Translations under genes and position numbers: made by a program
Assembly (NCBI GenBank): GCA_026874595.1
Contig: CM049317.1
Location: 75,358,891 to 75,422,890 of the forward strand
Source: Sipunculus nudus
Lineage: Eukaryota > Annelida > Sipuncula > Golfingiida > Sipunculidae
Direction of reading: 5' to 3'
DNA: 64,000 nt
The notes under the pieces: model-generated
Told to the model about the DNA's origin: nothing
The model's input: only the letters and a program-made list of their open reading frames with translations
Database searches by the model: none
Part shown: in pieces, positions 24,514 to 35,910 of the stretch
Layout of the letters: each line of letters opens with the position of its first letter
Position numbering within the stretch: the first letter of the stretch is position 1

Positions 24514-26080
24514 ACCGGCTCAAGAAAATCAAAATAGACTAACGTAACGATAAGTGATAAATTAGTGGTAGACACGAAATTCACAGATTTCTGGGTTTTT
24601 ATGAACATCAATATGTTGAATTTGAATGTTACAAGCCATATGAACTATGTGCGCACTGTATAATTTATAATTAAAAGATATACATTTATACATGTATATT
24701 ACTTGGTTTATTTTGTGTTGAACTGGTACAGATAGGGTTAAATTATACTTAATTGCACAAAAAATTGATATGTTTGGGTTTTATGATTATTCAAACCTTT
24801 CTGTTTTTCTTTCAAAACTTAAACTCTTTACACAGCGCTTTACCTATAGGGCTACTACCTATAACATAAGGCGCTGTTTGTTATGACCTCGTATCCTGAA
24901 TTGCAACACCAGAGGGGAGCACTGTATTTTTGTCCAATCAGATGAGACCTTGTGCTGGAAGACAAAGCCAAGCGAGGAATACACGGAGCCAATCATATTC
25001 ATTTCTTTTTGAGTGACAGCTCATCCCCCAGCGAAACCGTCTGAACAGGCCACAGGCTCGGAGAGAATTGCCCCTGACGTGGTTTGCTTAGGGCCTTGGG
25101 CACATAGGATGCTCGGCCGGTGAGCTGTAATTCAAACGAAACGTAACAACAAAGGCTGCGTGCACACCTCGCTTGCTGGTTTCAATTCTGCAGGCAACAG
25201 ATACATGGCTACGCTAACACAGTCATAATGTCATATTCGAATCGGTCGATGATGCGAGAGTGCAGAGGGAGCAATTTAAATTCGACCGGAAACTCATCAA
25301 GCGGCGCTTATAGCGCAGCAATGGGCGGAGCCAGAATGCCTGTCGAGTGGTTGTTTATTGGCATCTGATTGGCTGCTTGTCACATCATACGCACGTTTAT
25401 TTCAGTGGAAAACTAACCGCCATCTGTCGTCTAAATATATCATAAACGGTCAAAGCTGGCAGCGTGAAAATCAGTTGCTTCTTTAGAAGCGCAAGATTTC
25501 CGCTGCCTCGGGAGCGTATTCAAAACTGTGCTTAACATTGAATTTTTCATTTAATTTTCTGTTGAACATTGTGTGAAATGAATAATTAAATGCAAAAGAT
25601 AGTGTCTTTAACTGTGGTGAATTACCTACCAGAACTGGGTTCTTGTTGGACAGATCATGAACCAGCTAGGAATAATGCTGAACTTAGCCGAATTGTGCGC
25701 ATTAATTGCGAGAGAAAGCTCTTTAATGCTAAAGGATTTAAAACTATGTTATTTCATTTTTAATTAAGGAAAAAATTTACAAAAGTTGCAATTAAAATAT
25801 ACGAAAAAAGTTAAAGTATCACCCACAGGGGTCGGGAGAAGAAAAAAATGTGAAAAAAGTGCAATTTAAATAACAGTTAAAGTTAGTGGTAGGAACTGGT
25901 TTTAAAATCATAATCGATGATTGAAAAATAAAGATTATTTATCGACAATTTTATGTACTTCCTAAATTATCTTTCAATCAAGCAATGATCCCTTAGGTGT
26001 ACTATCCCCAGTGCATGATTCTGTCACAGAAGCTTCTTGTAACTCGCACTCTACAGCTTTTTTTGGTATTTTTCTCTATG
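24514..26080. other. Intergenic, with a CCAAT-rich GC-elevated patch
   Basis: No gene recognised. The part from about 24900 to 25530 is GC-richer, with CCAATCAG near 24934, CCAATCA near 24986, ATTGGC near 25366 and GGGCGGAGCC near 25323. A hairpin (ACAGCGC ... GCGCTGT) lies at about 24833-24879. Confidence 0.5.
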
Positions 26081-26089
26081 ACAAGTTCA

Positions 26090-27950
26090 ATTTTGAATCA
26101 GAACTTTACCACTTTGATTAGAGCCAGTGGAAAAATCAACCTGTTATAATATTGGGCATAAACACTAATCCAGCTGGGAGCATATGGAATTTATCAGTCG
26201 CAGTGATATCTAAGGTTTTCCCTTTAGTTACTGCCCTTGTAATAGTATTTACAGTGGTTCAACCATGAGGTGGAACAGTTATTGGCTAAGTTCCACGCTT
26301 ATCGTGGTTGGAGGAACTCTGGATTACTTGCAATGACTTAAATGCAAGTTGCCACGGTGTAGATACCTGCTATTGCTGGATAAAGTGTTCTCCTATTAAC
26401 ATTTAAGAGTATGCTATAAGGTAGCGAGGACATTGGTACCTAGTAGGAAAGACACATCGCTGTTAAATTTTTTGTCCTTAATTACCACGACAGGGACCGA
26501 AAACGTCCTTTTAAGTAAGGATGGGAATGTTAAGTCTACTGGAATTATTCCACAGTACTCAATTGGTTGTCCACTCACCTGTTTCAGATCTACCAGTTCA
26601 TCAACTGGCGTTAGATCTTTCCAAAGACAGATTTTATTAAACAAACCATTGAGCAACAGTACACACTTTTGACCCGGAATCAAGTGGACCGTGACAAGAT
26701 TTCCAATCTGCCTCCATTTCGAGAGTTGTGTATTTCCTATGGGAGGAATTTTGGTAGATTAGGGTTTGTGTCTTTCTGTTGTTTTGTGGGTGTTGTTAAC
26801 ATACCTGTCCTTCCTCACGACTTAGGGCAGGCAGGGCCTAGTTTTTAAGTAACTTGTCGTTTTTGTTCCTTTGAGCATGAGATTGGTTTACATTATGGGT
26901 TTCGCTTGCAATGGGTAAAAACAACTCTGGCGGAATTTGAGTCCTGTGAAATCTACTTGTAGAGTTAGCAGTTTTATGCGAAGAGGGGACTTTCTCACTA
27001 CGTGTCAAACTGCCTTTTAATTTCTTCATCCTACTAGTAAATTTTCCTTCTAGAGAATCTAGACGATTGAACAATTTGTTTAGGGAGGAGTTGTCAGCCT
27101 TTCCTGACTGGGAAGAGAGTTGGTTAGTGATTGCGGTCTTTCGAGGAAACCTTTGGGATTCTAATGCTCTCCAAGCCGCAAAGGGTTAATCGAACACTTC
27201 ATCGTAATAATAATGATAGTGAGTGGCATCTTGAATTTCCTTGCTAGCTAAACAAAAAAAAAAAACTTGGAACGAAGCGTTTGATTGTATTCTGTACAAG
27301 ACATTGGTAGCTTTTTATTGATTGGGTCTAGCATTCCATGCAGCCCAAACTCCATGTGATAATGTTGTAGGTTCTTGATAACTTGAATGAAAGTTGTGTT
27401 TAAGAAGGTCTAAGGAAGAACATAACCAAAGTATTTATCAAATTTCCCTAATACCTCTGAAGGACTTGAGCCATCAGACATGGAAAATATAACACTGGCT
27501 GCTATGCTTTTTACAGATTGGTTGATGGCGGTAATTATTTGAGGTTAAGGTATGGAGGCATTGTTTATCAGAGCCTTTACCTGTAGCTGCCACTGTTCAT
27601 AACTATCTGTTTTGTCTTGGTTCCCAGTTAAGGTGGAAATATTAGGAGCTACTACAGTTTGAGCTAGTTTGGGCTGCATGTAGTCGGATGCTTTTGCCTC
27701 TAATAGTTTTGAATTCAGCTATCAATTGATTGACTTTGGCCTCAGTCATAAAGGACAGTCTGTTGACTAACCTGTGCACAAGAGTCCACACCGCTCCAAC
27801 GAATGCTAGATAAATCTCTTCTGTCTACGCGGGTTCTATCTACTAGGGTGGTTATTTCAGCCAAACAGGAAGAGTCAGCCTTTTGCAATGATAGTTTAAT
27901 TGTATCTTTTTCTTATAAGCGGGTTCAAGTTAGCATAGTATCAGCTTTGT
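26090..27950 (-). pseudogene. Decayed Ty3/Gypsy-like retrotransposon gag-protease relic
   Basis: On the minus strand, short conserved stretches appear in order but in different frames and broken by stops: a gag-like SYEQWQLQVKALINNA (about 27580), SDGSSPSEVLGKFDKYFG (about 27440), LASKEIQDATHYHY (about 27230) and a charged linker (26838-27074). Then comes a retropepsin-type C-terminal segment with LTFPSLLKRTFSVPVVVIKD and LLGTNV (26414-26683), with further fragments such as GKTLDITATDKFHMLPAGL near 26180. No reverse transcriptase or LTRs recognised next to it. It is inactive; family assignment is from general retroelement resemblance. Confidence 0.75.
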
Positions 27951-28229
27951 CCGCAGAATATACATCTTTATATATAGTATAGCCACGTCCAGTGCAAAGG
28001 CCAGAATTAGCTTCTCTTACAACTAAGATATGGTCTAGTTTGCCTGCCTGTGCCTATGAGTTTCCTCATAGTTGGTATCAGATGGTATCCTATAAATACT
28101 GAAGACATAAAATTAAGTCTACCATTTTGTATTTGTTTATAGACCTTAGGCAAGAAAAATGGCTGTTATGGTCAGTCAACCGTGCAGTTATTCATAATAG
28201 CAATAATATAGTGAAATTTGTAAAATCTG

Positions 28230-28340
28230 CGTCCGACATCCGGCGTCCGGCTTTTACACACAGCCTGTGGCATCCGACCGCCCGAGCGGCATCCGGCGAG
28301 GCATCCGATTTGGCATGTGACATGTGATATGTGGCATCCG
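28230..28340. repeat. CATCCG/GTCCG motif cluster
   Basis: Five CATCCG occurrences plus GTCCG variants within about 110 bp (such as GGCATCCGGCGAGGCATCCG). No gene context. It resembles a short degenerate array. Confidence 0.45.
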
Positions 28341-28777
28341 GGTTTTATTCTGTACCGATTAAATGTCAATAGTGCTTCAGAGTGTCCCTAGGTGGCAACA
28401 CGCCTTGAACGTTCTATTTTTGCTTCTTCAGGTAAGCCTTACTTTCGTCTATCTTCCATGATTTTTTCATAGTGTCTTTCACACTTATAGGGGTATCAAT
28501 GGGTATAACATATTAATGGCTTAATTGAATCTTCAGAATATATCACACGTCACCACACTTCTGTGTCCTTATATTTGATTAAGTATGAAGTTAGAGAGAA
28601 CATCCCGTTTAATCTATATAATTATCTTTGAACCCGAAGGACTGTTACATATGTGTGTGTGTGCGTGTTATAGATGCAGGTGTGCAAACTGTATATAAAT
28701 TCAATATTTAAACTGCCCCTTCATATAAATATGCCACTGCTCAAGACTGAATCATTTGAATATAAATTGTTGTGTAT

Positions 28778-28808
<31 letters not shown>

Positions 28809-28928
28809 TTTATATTCATTTTTATATATGTATATATAGTTATACATATAGTTTTGATATACATTTCTACATTTAAAAGTAAATATATATATAATTTCAT
28901 ATATATATATATATGTTACAGGTCCAAA

Positions 28929-29006
28929 CAGGGGACCTGGGTAGACAGATGTCACTCCTGAAAAACACAGGAAAGGAATAGTAAACACGATGTCTTCATC
29001 CAGCGA
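28929..29006 (-). other. ATG-anchored short duplicate (copy at 31622-31680)
   Basis: Minus strand: an ATG followed by about 55 bp shared with 31622-31680, ending in TTTCCTGTGTTTTTCAG, then GAGTGACATC and onward. The conceptual start is MFRFSLDEDIVF. It could be an exon, an acceptor site or a retro-fragment; no gene could be assembled. Confidence 0.35.
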
Positions 29007-29830
29007 GAACCGAAACATCATCTTTATTCTTCAAGTACAAATACATCGTCACATGTATGCATCCCTCAAGTATCATTTACTAGCATAATAAATGCCGTGT
29101 GACTACGAGTCCGACAATATTGGCCTTTAAACTCAAACCTCTAATCAAAGTCTCTCATTGCAATATTCAGTCTGATCTCAATGCAATGTTGTTGATACAT
29201 TTCAATATCACCATGATAGAACTAGCCTATTAAGTCATCATATCATCATAAGAAATAAACAGTAGTCTCATATAATAAATATTCACGAAACTGAGTTTAA
29301 CATATAGCGTCATAAGCTGATCTGGGTTAACATGCAACATTTCCAATTTAAGGGTCATCATCTTCTATGTAAACATGGACATACTGTTCTGGATTCAAAC
29401 CTAACACCCTCGGATACTTGTGTTTAATATGTGTTATCATTAACTATACTATCATGTCAACTGCATTTAAATTATATAGCACAAGGTTTTCCATAAGTAA
29501 TCGATTGATCCTGGTTTACTAACTTAATGCACAAGCAAGTGATCTACATTTAATTTTATAAATAAATGGTAATATATATAAACATATGTTAACAATCTGA
29601 CTGATCCACATGTGCTGAATTTCCATCTGACAACCTGATAAATAAATGGCATTTACAACGGAAGTGCTCACATGCCTGCTAACAATAAAATCTGGTCCCT
29701 AGTTATTATGTAATAAGTACGGTTAGGATGTCTATGTTAAAACAAACATCATCATAATATTGATAGAATTAAATATTATCACTCATCATACATGTCCAAT
29801 GATTTATTTCTCTCTAACACTGTCTGTCAT

Positions 29831-30136
29831 TCTTGTTCTATATCTCCATGAGATGGACCAGCATGGCCATTCAACATCTTTCTATATAATATTTGATGCA
29901 CACAATAAAAAGGCCATCAGTTTATCACTGCTGCATGCAAAGTCGCCGTGTCGACACATGTAGTATGTATAATACCAGTCACAGTAGTGACGTCACTTCG
30001 CTGGTTCCAATGAAAGTGTGCTGATACACAGAGGAAGTTGGGGATCCCTGTTAGCTCAGTGGTAGAGCAGACGACCGGCAATCGGAGGGTCATGGGTTCG
30101 ATTCCCATACGGGGTGATCCGACTTTTTCTGTGTAT
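29831..30136. repeat. 306-bp tandem duplication, copy 1 (with tRNA-like head)
   Basis: A 306-bp unit beginning TCTTGTTCTATATCTCC repeats immediately at 30137 with no difference that I can see. TCTTGTTCTATA also starts again at 30443. Confidence 0.93.
30044..30116 (+). tRNA. tRNA-like sequence (SINE head or tRNA pseudogene), copy 1
   Basis: A box TAGCTCAGTGG (30052-30062) and B box GGTTCGATTCC (30095-30105) are canonical, and the T stem ATGGG/CCCAT is perfect. The acceptor stem pairs in only about five of seven positions and the anticodon loop CCGGCAA has C where U33 is expected. More likely a tRNA-derived repeat than a functional tRNA (nominal anticodon GGC). Confidence 0.6.
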
Positions 30137-30442
30137 TCTTGTTCTATATCTCCATGAGATGGACCAGCATGGCCATTCAACATCTTTCTATATAATATTT
30201 GATGCACACAATAAAAAGGCCATCAGTTTATCACTGCTGCATGCAAAGTCGCCGTGTCGACACATGTAGTATGTATAATACCAGTCACAGTAGTGACGTC
30301 ACTTCGCTGGTTCCAATGAAAGTGTGCTGATACACAGAGGAAGTTGGGGATCCCTGTTAGCTCAGTGGTAGAGCAGACGACCGGCAATCGGAGGGTCATG
30401 GGTTCGATTCCCATACGGGGTGATCCGACTTTTTCTGTGTAT
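30137..30442. repeat. 306-bp tandem duplication, copy 2
   Basis: Apparently identical to the preceding unit, including the tRNA-like segment. Complete identity implies a very recent event or an assembly duplication. Confidence 0.93.
30350..30422 (+). tRNA. tRNA-like sequence, copy 2
   Basis: Same tRNA-like sequence 306 bp downstream, in the second tandem unit, with the same weak acceptor stem and atypical anticodon loop. Confidence 0.6.
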
Positions 30443-31621
30443 TCTTGTTCTATACTGTCTGTCATTCATATGCATAGAGCTGGAACCTGATCTCTCAAAT
30501 AATGGTTCACTTTTCCTAACCTCCGACAGGTGGCAGCAATTACAACAAAAACTATATCCATGATGTTCAGATGATTTTCATTTCAAGTGTAAATTCAAGT
30601 CCAAAATATGTTGTTACACCAATAATGAAATATACAAAGTTACCTCCAGATTACTACTTGCCTTATACAATCCTCTTTTAAAACTGGCAAATACAAATGT
30701 GCAAATTTACATTAAGAGTTATTGTCATCAAGCAAAACATGGGTGTCACTAAAAATGACATTCTACCTCAACCAAATGACAGTGTTCAAGGACCCTGTTT
30801 ACCACTTGAACTTTGGTAAGGATTTAACTATCTCACAAATTATGGCTTTATATTAAATAGCTGAATACCTATTCCTGATAAATCCTGAATATGGTGAGCC
30901 TCTGTCTCAATACTGTTTTATAAAAATTACTGAGTTGAACATAAATCCAATGGCATAATAAAAGACCTGGATCTTTAAACACTGGCCTATTCCACATATA
31001 TGCATATAGATACCAACATAGAGTATGGCCTGTCAACTAACTCTTGATATATCTATTACTCTCCATCAACAATCTATATCCCTGGGCATGTACCCTTACC
31101 CAAACACATAAAATACCTCTCTATATTATTAAGAGAATATCATAATAAATGTGTGGTCATGAACACAAGTAATACATGTTTACAGCTTCTGCTTCAAGCC
31201 TGATCAGTCTCAGATCAATATTAGGGGGGGGGCATGACCTATGACCTTTGCACGTGAACAACTTGTGAAGCCTGAAATCTGCACTAACTTCATAAACTCG
31301 CATCAAATTAAAAACTTGCCATAATCAATAGAATTTACACTCTTAACTAGCAAGACAACAGTATTAAATAACCTTATACATGCTTAGGAGAGCTCATTCG
31401 CCTAATACAGACACGGGAGAAACTCAGAAACTCTGTTCTGTGAAAATGAACATGGCGCGAACGCTGGGTAGCAAACGTTTCATATGCATGCGGGGAAACT
31501 ACCAAAGTATCGTTTCTACAAGATTATACGTGTCAAAGCTCAAGCAGTTCTAATCCTTAATCGTTATTTAACAATACAACGGGTTTATAATTGGGGCTAA
31601 GGCATTAGAAACGTTACTAAC

Positions 31622-31680
31622 CTGAAAAACACAGGAAAGAATAGTAAACACGATGTCTTCATCGAGCGAGAACCGAAACA
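31622..31680 (-). other. Possible minus-strand first exon, duplicated in part at 28929
   Basis: Minus strand ATG (31680) opens MFRFSLDEDIVFTILSCVFQ and ends CAG followed by GTTAGTAACG, a good donor (phase 0). Just upstream on the minus strand are TGACGTCAT (CRE-like) and CGGAAGTTCCGG (ETS-like), as in a housekeeping-type promoter. No second exon recognised, so gene status is unproven. Confidence 0.35.
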
Positions 31681-31882
31681 TGACGTCATGGGCGGAAGTT
31701 CCGGTCTAGGTGCACTCGCTCTCCAGGCAACTGCTTATACTGCCTTCACTGGCCCCGGGCAATTAGATTACACCCAAAAAGTGAAAAATGGTCAGCGGAC
31801 CCTCAATTTACGCTTCACTAAAGCTAATATTCAAACATTACATATAAAATAACACATAAGTGGCTACACATTTTGTGTATGT

Positions 31883-31931
<49 letters not shown>

Positions 31932-31957
31932 TTGTATATATGTATGTATATATATAT

Positions 31958-32579
31958 TGTTACGGAACCTTATAACAACAGATCACGTAGTCGTGACGAG
32001 CATTAACTTTGTAAAGGAGATTAAAAAATCAGTAGTTTTTTTTGTTAACAAATAATTAAAATTTATTCTCAAAACAATCCTAACATTACAATACACTAAA
32101 TCAATACAGTAACACAGTATAACAATAAAATGTAGAGTTCCAGAGTGTCCGGATCCTAGGCCTTGATTTCTGAATACCTCCACTGTCACAGCTCATCATG
32201 AGTCTTTAAACGTAATTAATCCGTATTAAATCTGTATAAAATCCGTTGAAGATCTGACACCACTGCAGTTATCGGTAAAGGTCCCAAACTGACGAGAAAG
32301 TAACACTCTTAGTGCTCGCTGGAATATTCCTTTCTGCCGGCTCTAAACACAGCTCCTAATTTATAGCTTCTCTTCGGATAAATACACAAGCACATGAACA
32401 GACCCGAAACATCTAGAACAAAAAAGAACGCTGTGTCTCAACACTTCAGACCCCACACGCGAGCCAGCGCCAAACAAGCGAGGCTCCCACAGCAAAGAAC
32501 TATGCCTGCGCTACACGAATCAGTATGTCAAAAGACACATGTAACACTCCTGCGCACAATAAAACAGACACCTGTAACA
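31958..32579. mobile_element. Probable solo LTR
   Basis: Begins TGTTACGG and ends TGTAACA: TG...CA ends with a 6-bp inverted TGTTAC/GTAACA, inserted in an (AT)n tract with ATAT on both sides. About 620 bp, non-coding, with AATAAA inside. Such TGTTAC ends are common in Ty3/Gypsy LTRs. The short low-complexity flanks make the TSD weak. Confidence 0.45.
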
Positions 32580-32599
32580 ATATTCATATCTAACGATGA

Positions 32600-34320
32600 A
32601 GAAAAACAACATTGTGAATTCACATCGTTATATTGCTCTGGCCTTGTCTGAAGGCCATAGAGCACTTTACACCGGAGGGTAACTCTACCTTCTATATTCA
32701 TATCTATATATTTATGCATAACTATAATTATACATATAGTTGAATATACATATCTACATGTTAATGGATTTAAGTCAGATCCCGATCTGGTTGATTGATC
32801 CAGTTCTGGGGCTTGGCCTTTAATTTTATGTTTAATGTTAGGATAGGTACAATCGGATATCAGCAAGAAAAACATGAAATAACCAAAATATAAGCAGAGC
32901 AGTAAGGGCCAGTTAATTGTGTAACACTATACAGCGAACATGGTATGCTAGTTCAGGAGCTCAGCCTTATTGCCTACCAGCCCTGCAGCTGGGGGGGGGG
33001 GGGGGGGGGGGGGTTCTTCGACGTCACCGTGGATCCTCGTATAACGAGGCTTATTGCATATACCTGAAATACCGATGAATCCCGAACACTATGCCTGAAG
33101 GAACAAAAAATAGACGTGGAGGTTATTAAGCATATCAAATAGATATGGATCATAGAAAACATTCAATGAGGGCCAATGTGCATTCATTTCACAACGTTAC
33201 ATACGCCAGTAATTCCTGGCCTCTTAATTTTCTGACTGAGACTCCCATAATGTGCAATGCCTGACTGGTATATTTAAAGACAAAACAATGGCTTAAATAT
33301 TCACTAACTTTAAGACAGAAGCGTTCAGAAATGTGGAAGTTATCTATTAACTGTCATTTGCGGGAGAATAATAATCAACTTATGTTTAAAAAGTAGGCTT
33401 TCTTTAGATTACAGGTTAGAGGGACGTATTTCCAAGCCCTATATATTATCATATAAGGTGCACATGTTGGGTGCACTGAAAAAGTTTCTTCTAGGGAGTG
33501 TTTGGCATCATGTTATACATCAAACTCAAGATCAACACCTGAAAATTTATTTTATTCCAGAAAAACAGGGGGTTTAATAGCCAGAGACCAACTTTTGAAG
33601 TTTACTATTGTGCACCACAGATGTCGCCACCTGCCGAGCCATGCCCACAACACCGGCACTGACACATTGAATCCCCTCAAACAGCACGAAAAATTATGAC
33701 TACCTCTGAGAAAAAAAATTAATTAAATTAAAATAAATTAAATGAATTAAAAGTCTTCTGTCTCCCCCAATCTGGAACCAATATATTTTTCCTCATAAAT
33801 TTAATGCCCAACATTCTCTGCTTCCCTGCAACATTTCATGCCTGCTCACAAAATGGGCTGATCTTGACCGGACCTGGAAATAGGTCCCTCTAACCTACAA
33901 AGGGTAAGTGCCGTCATGTTATTTCTGTGGAGATTAGGTTTATTGATATTTATTTAAAGCACATGCTGGTAAATGCATTCTAACATCCATATGCTTTACC
34001 ATAAAGCTGTGTTTGTGTAATTAAAACTAAAATGATTTTAATAATCAGAACACAGGAAAAAATGGTCATAGGAATGGATTGAAGTTCAACAATTTGTGAA
34101 ATTTCTTGACCAAATAAATAAAACCAGCCATTGCAAAGAAACAATGTCTACAAAGATGTCTACATTGACATGAGGTCCGGATCCCCGTGAATGTGCCCTT
34201 GTAAAAACACATTTTTCTTGTAATTCAAGCAGGAATGTGTTCTCAAATTTCTTTGAGATAAAATGTAAGGCTGGTAGATTCTGCAGAATGGACAAAAGTC
34301 GGCATTTAGAGGCTCAGCAA
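32600..34320. other. Intergenic, no gene recognised
   Basis: Contains a long G-run near 32992-33013 and AT-rich DNA. No exon, RNA gene or element ends that I can support. Confidence 0.5.
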
Positions 34321-34324
34321 CAAT

Positions 34325-34665
34325 TAATTGTATCCGCCAAAACGAAGTTTTGCAGATACTATGTTTTTGACCGTGTTCCGCCGCCGCTGCCGCCGCCGCA
34401 TTCGTTTCCGGAGAACTCTGAGACTAATGGACGGATTTTTCCGAAACTTACACAAATTATCAGGTCACATGTGAACTAGTGCCTAACCAATTGGCCTTGA
34501 CCTCTGACCTTTCCTCTCTGCCCAGCGTCCGTTTGTGCGTCTGTTTCCACACATTAACCCACATATCTCGGGAACCGTTTGACCGATCAGGAAAAAATGT
34601 ATAAATTTAGCCCTTGGATAGCTTTATAACATATAAAGTACTCTAGTACCCGTATTCTAGTTTAT
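34325..34665. repeat. Deleted copy of the TATCCGCC element
   Basis: Starts GTATCCGCCAAAACGAA and ends CCCGTATTCTAGTTTA, matching both ends of the 19751-21138 element, but the internal dimeric array is almost entirely missing. The GCCGCC-rich part just inside the head is longer here. Confidence 0.8.
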
Positions 34666-35078
34666 GATGGATGTATTTTTTTACAATATAACAGCAAGAA
34701 ATTTGAGTAAAGGTTAATATCTGCATGATTCGTCCATAGGGATCAGATAAATTACTTCACACGCAAGGAAACACACACACAAACCTCGGACACTTTGACA
34801 ACGAATCTCGTATTTGTTTTAATGCAAAGAATCCGACAACTTTTCAATTTAATTCATTTTATTCCCACAAGAATATACACATAAAATTTATACAAGCATT
34901 TATAAATGGAATAGTTCATTTATATATAACAGTACCTGTGACAAAGTCTCATAGAGTATTTCTCCTCTCAGTATTAACATTAAATATAGTAGGTTATATG
35001 ATGCAAACACTGCAATATGAAATTACACTTTTAACAAAATATAGAAAACAAAATCATAAACATGGGATTATAAAACTG

Positions 35079-35082
<4 letters not shown>

Positions 35083-35129
<47 letters not shown>
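35083..35129. repeat. (AT)n microsatellite
   Basis: Alternating A/T tract of about 45 bp. Confidence 0.95.
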
Positions 35130-35133
<4 letters not shown>

Positions 35134-35538
35134 TATGATTTTCAAGTGGAGGAAAATATTCTCCAAGACACAGAGTTATACGTGTTCTTTCGTGGATCAC
35201 GAAATAAAAAGCTCACAAGCTTCGCCTAGCAAGAACGTTTATAAATATTAAATATTAAAAGATTAAATATTTTAAGAGAAATATGATGTTCCTGAAAAAG
35301 TGTTCATAAAAATACCTTATTCCTTTAGAACTTGCCAATATACGTACACGTTCATTAAATTCGTTATATACTTATAAGTTTGACCCAGGTTTAGCTGCAT
35401 CATGGTTTGATTTTTATCTTTGCCTCCACCATAATTTTTGTCTTGTCATTACAGTGGTATTTTTTCATTATACGTTTAGTATTTGTTTATTATCAGTTAG
35501 GATGTGGTAAATATCTATAATATTTTATCATTATTAGA

Positions 35539-35544
35539 TTTATT
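35539..35544 (-). terminator. Possible poly(A) signal for the protease homologue
   Basis: AATAAA on the minus strand about 190 nt after the stop codon. Position-based inference. Confidence 0.4.
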
Positions 35545-35736
35545 ATATTTCACACCAAAGCGTTCCTATTAGTCTTCACATAACATGTAATCCACCAAAA
35601 CAACTCTTTTCTTGGTTATATCAGACCCGTTACCACCTAAAGATAAATCTGATATGAGAATCTAACAGTTCAAGCGTATAATATAAGAAAAAACATTGTT
35701 GTTATCATGTACAGCGATAATGACACTTTGCTTGTC

Positions 35737-35910
35737 TCAGATACAGTTACTACAAATTTGCCGAATCCAGGCGGTCTTTTCGTCTACCTGACCGAACCCA
35801 AAAGGGATTGTGGTAGGATTCATGTCACACCTTGGACCCCAGCTACTCGTTCCAACGGCTACATAGTTATCTCGTCCCTGCTTACAGAACAAGAGGGAGC
35901 CTGCATCATG
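35737..35910 (-). CDS. Protease homologue exon 11, Ser-to-Ala and C-terminus
   Basis: Acceptor TTTTTTTCAG, phase 0. Encodes HDAGSLLFCKQG, VAVGTSSWG and the C-terminal helix TAWIRQICSNCI, ending at TGA 35739-35737. Confidence 0.94.
   Translation of the reverse strand, partial: HDAGSLLFCKQGRDNYVAVGTSSWGPRCDMNPTTIPFGFGQVDEKTAWIRQICSNCI

Noticed and set aside
28674-29021. Tyr/Ile-rich ORFs on both strands
   Set aside because: Mostly translated (AT)n microsatellite; similar ORFs occur at every AT tract in the window.
29917-30465. Minus-strand ORFs with GIEPMTLRLPVVCSTTEL
   Set aside because: This peptide is the antisense translation of the tRNA-like sequence in the 306-bp repeats, a common false gene call.
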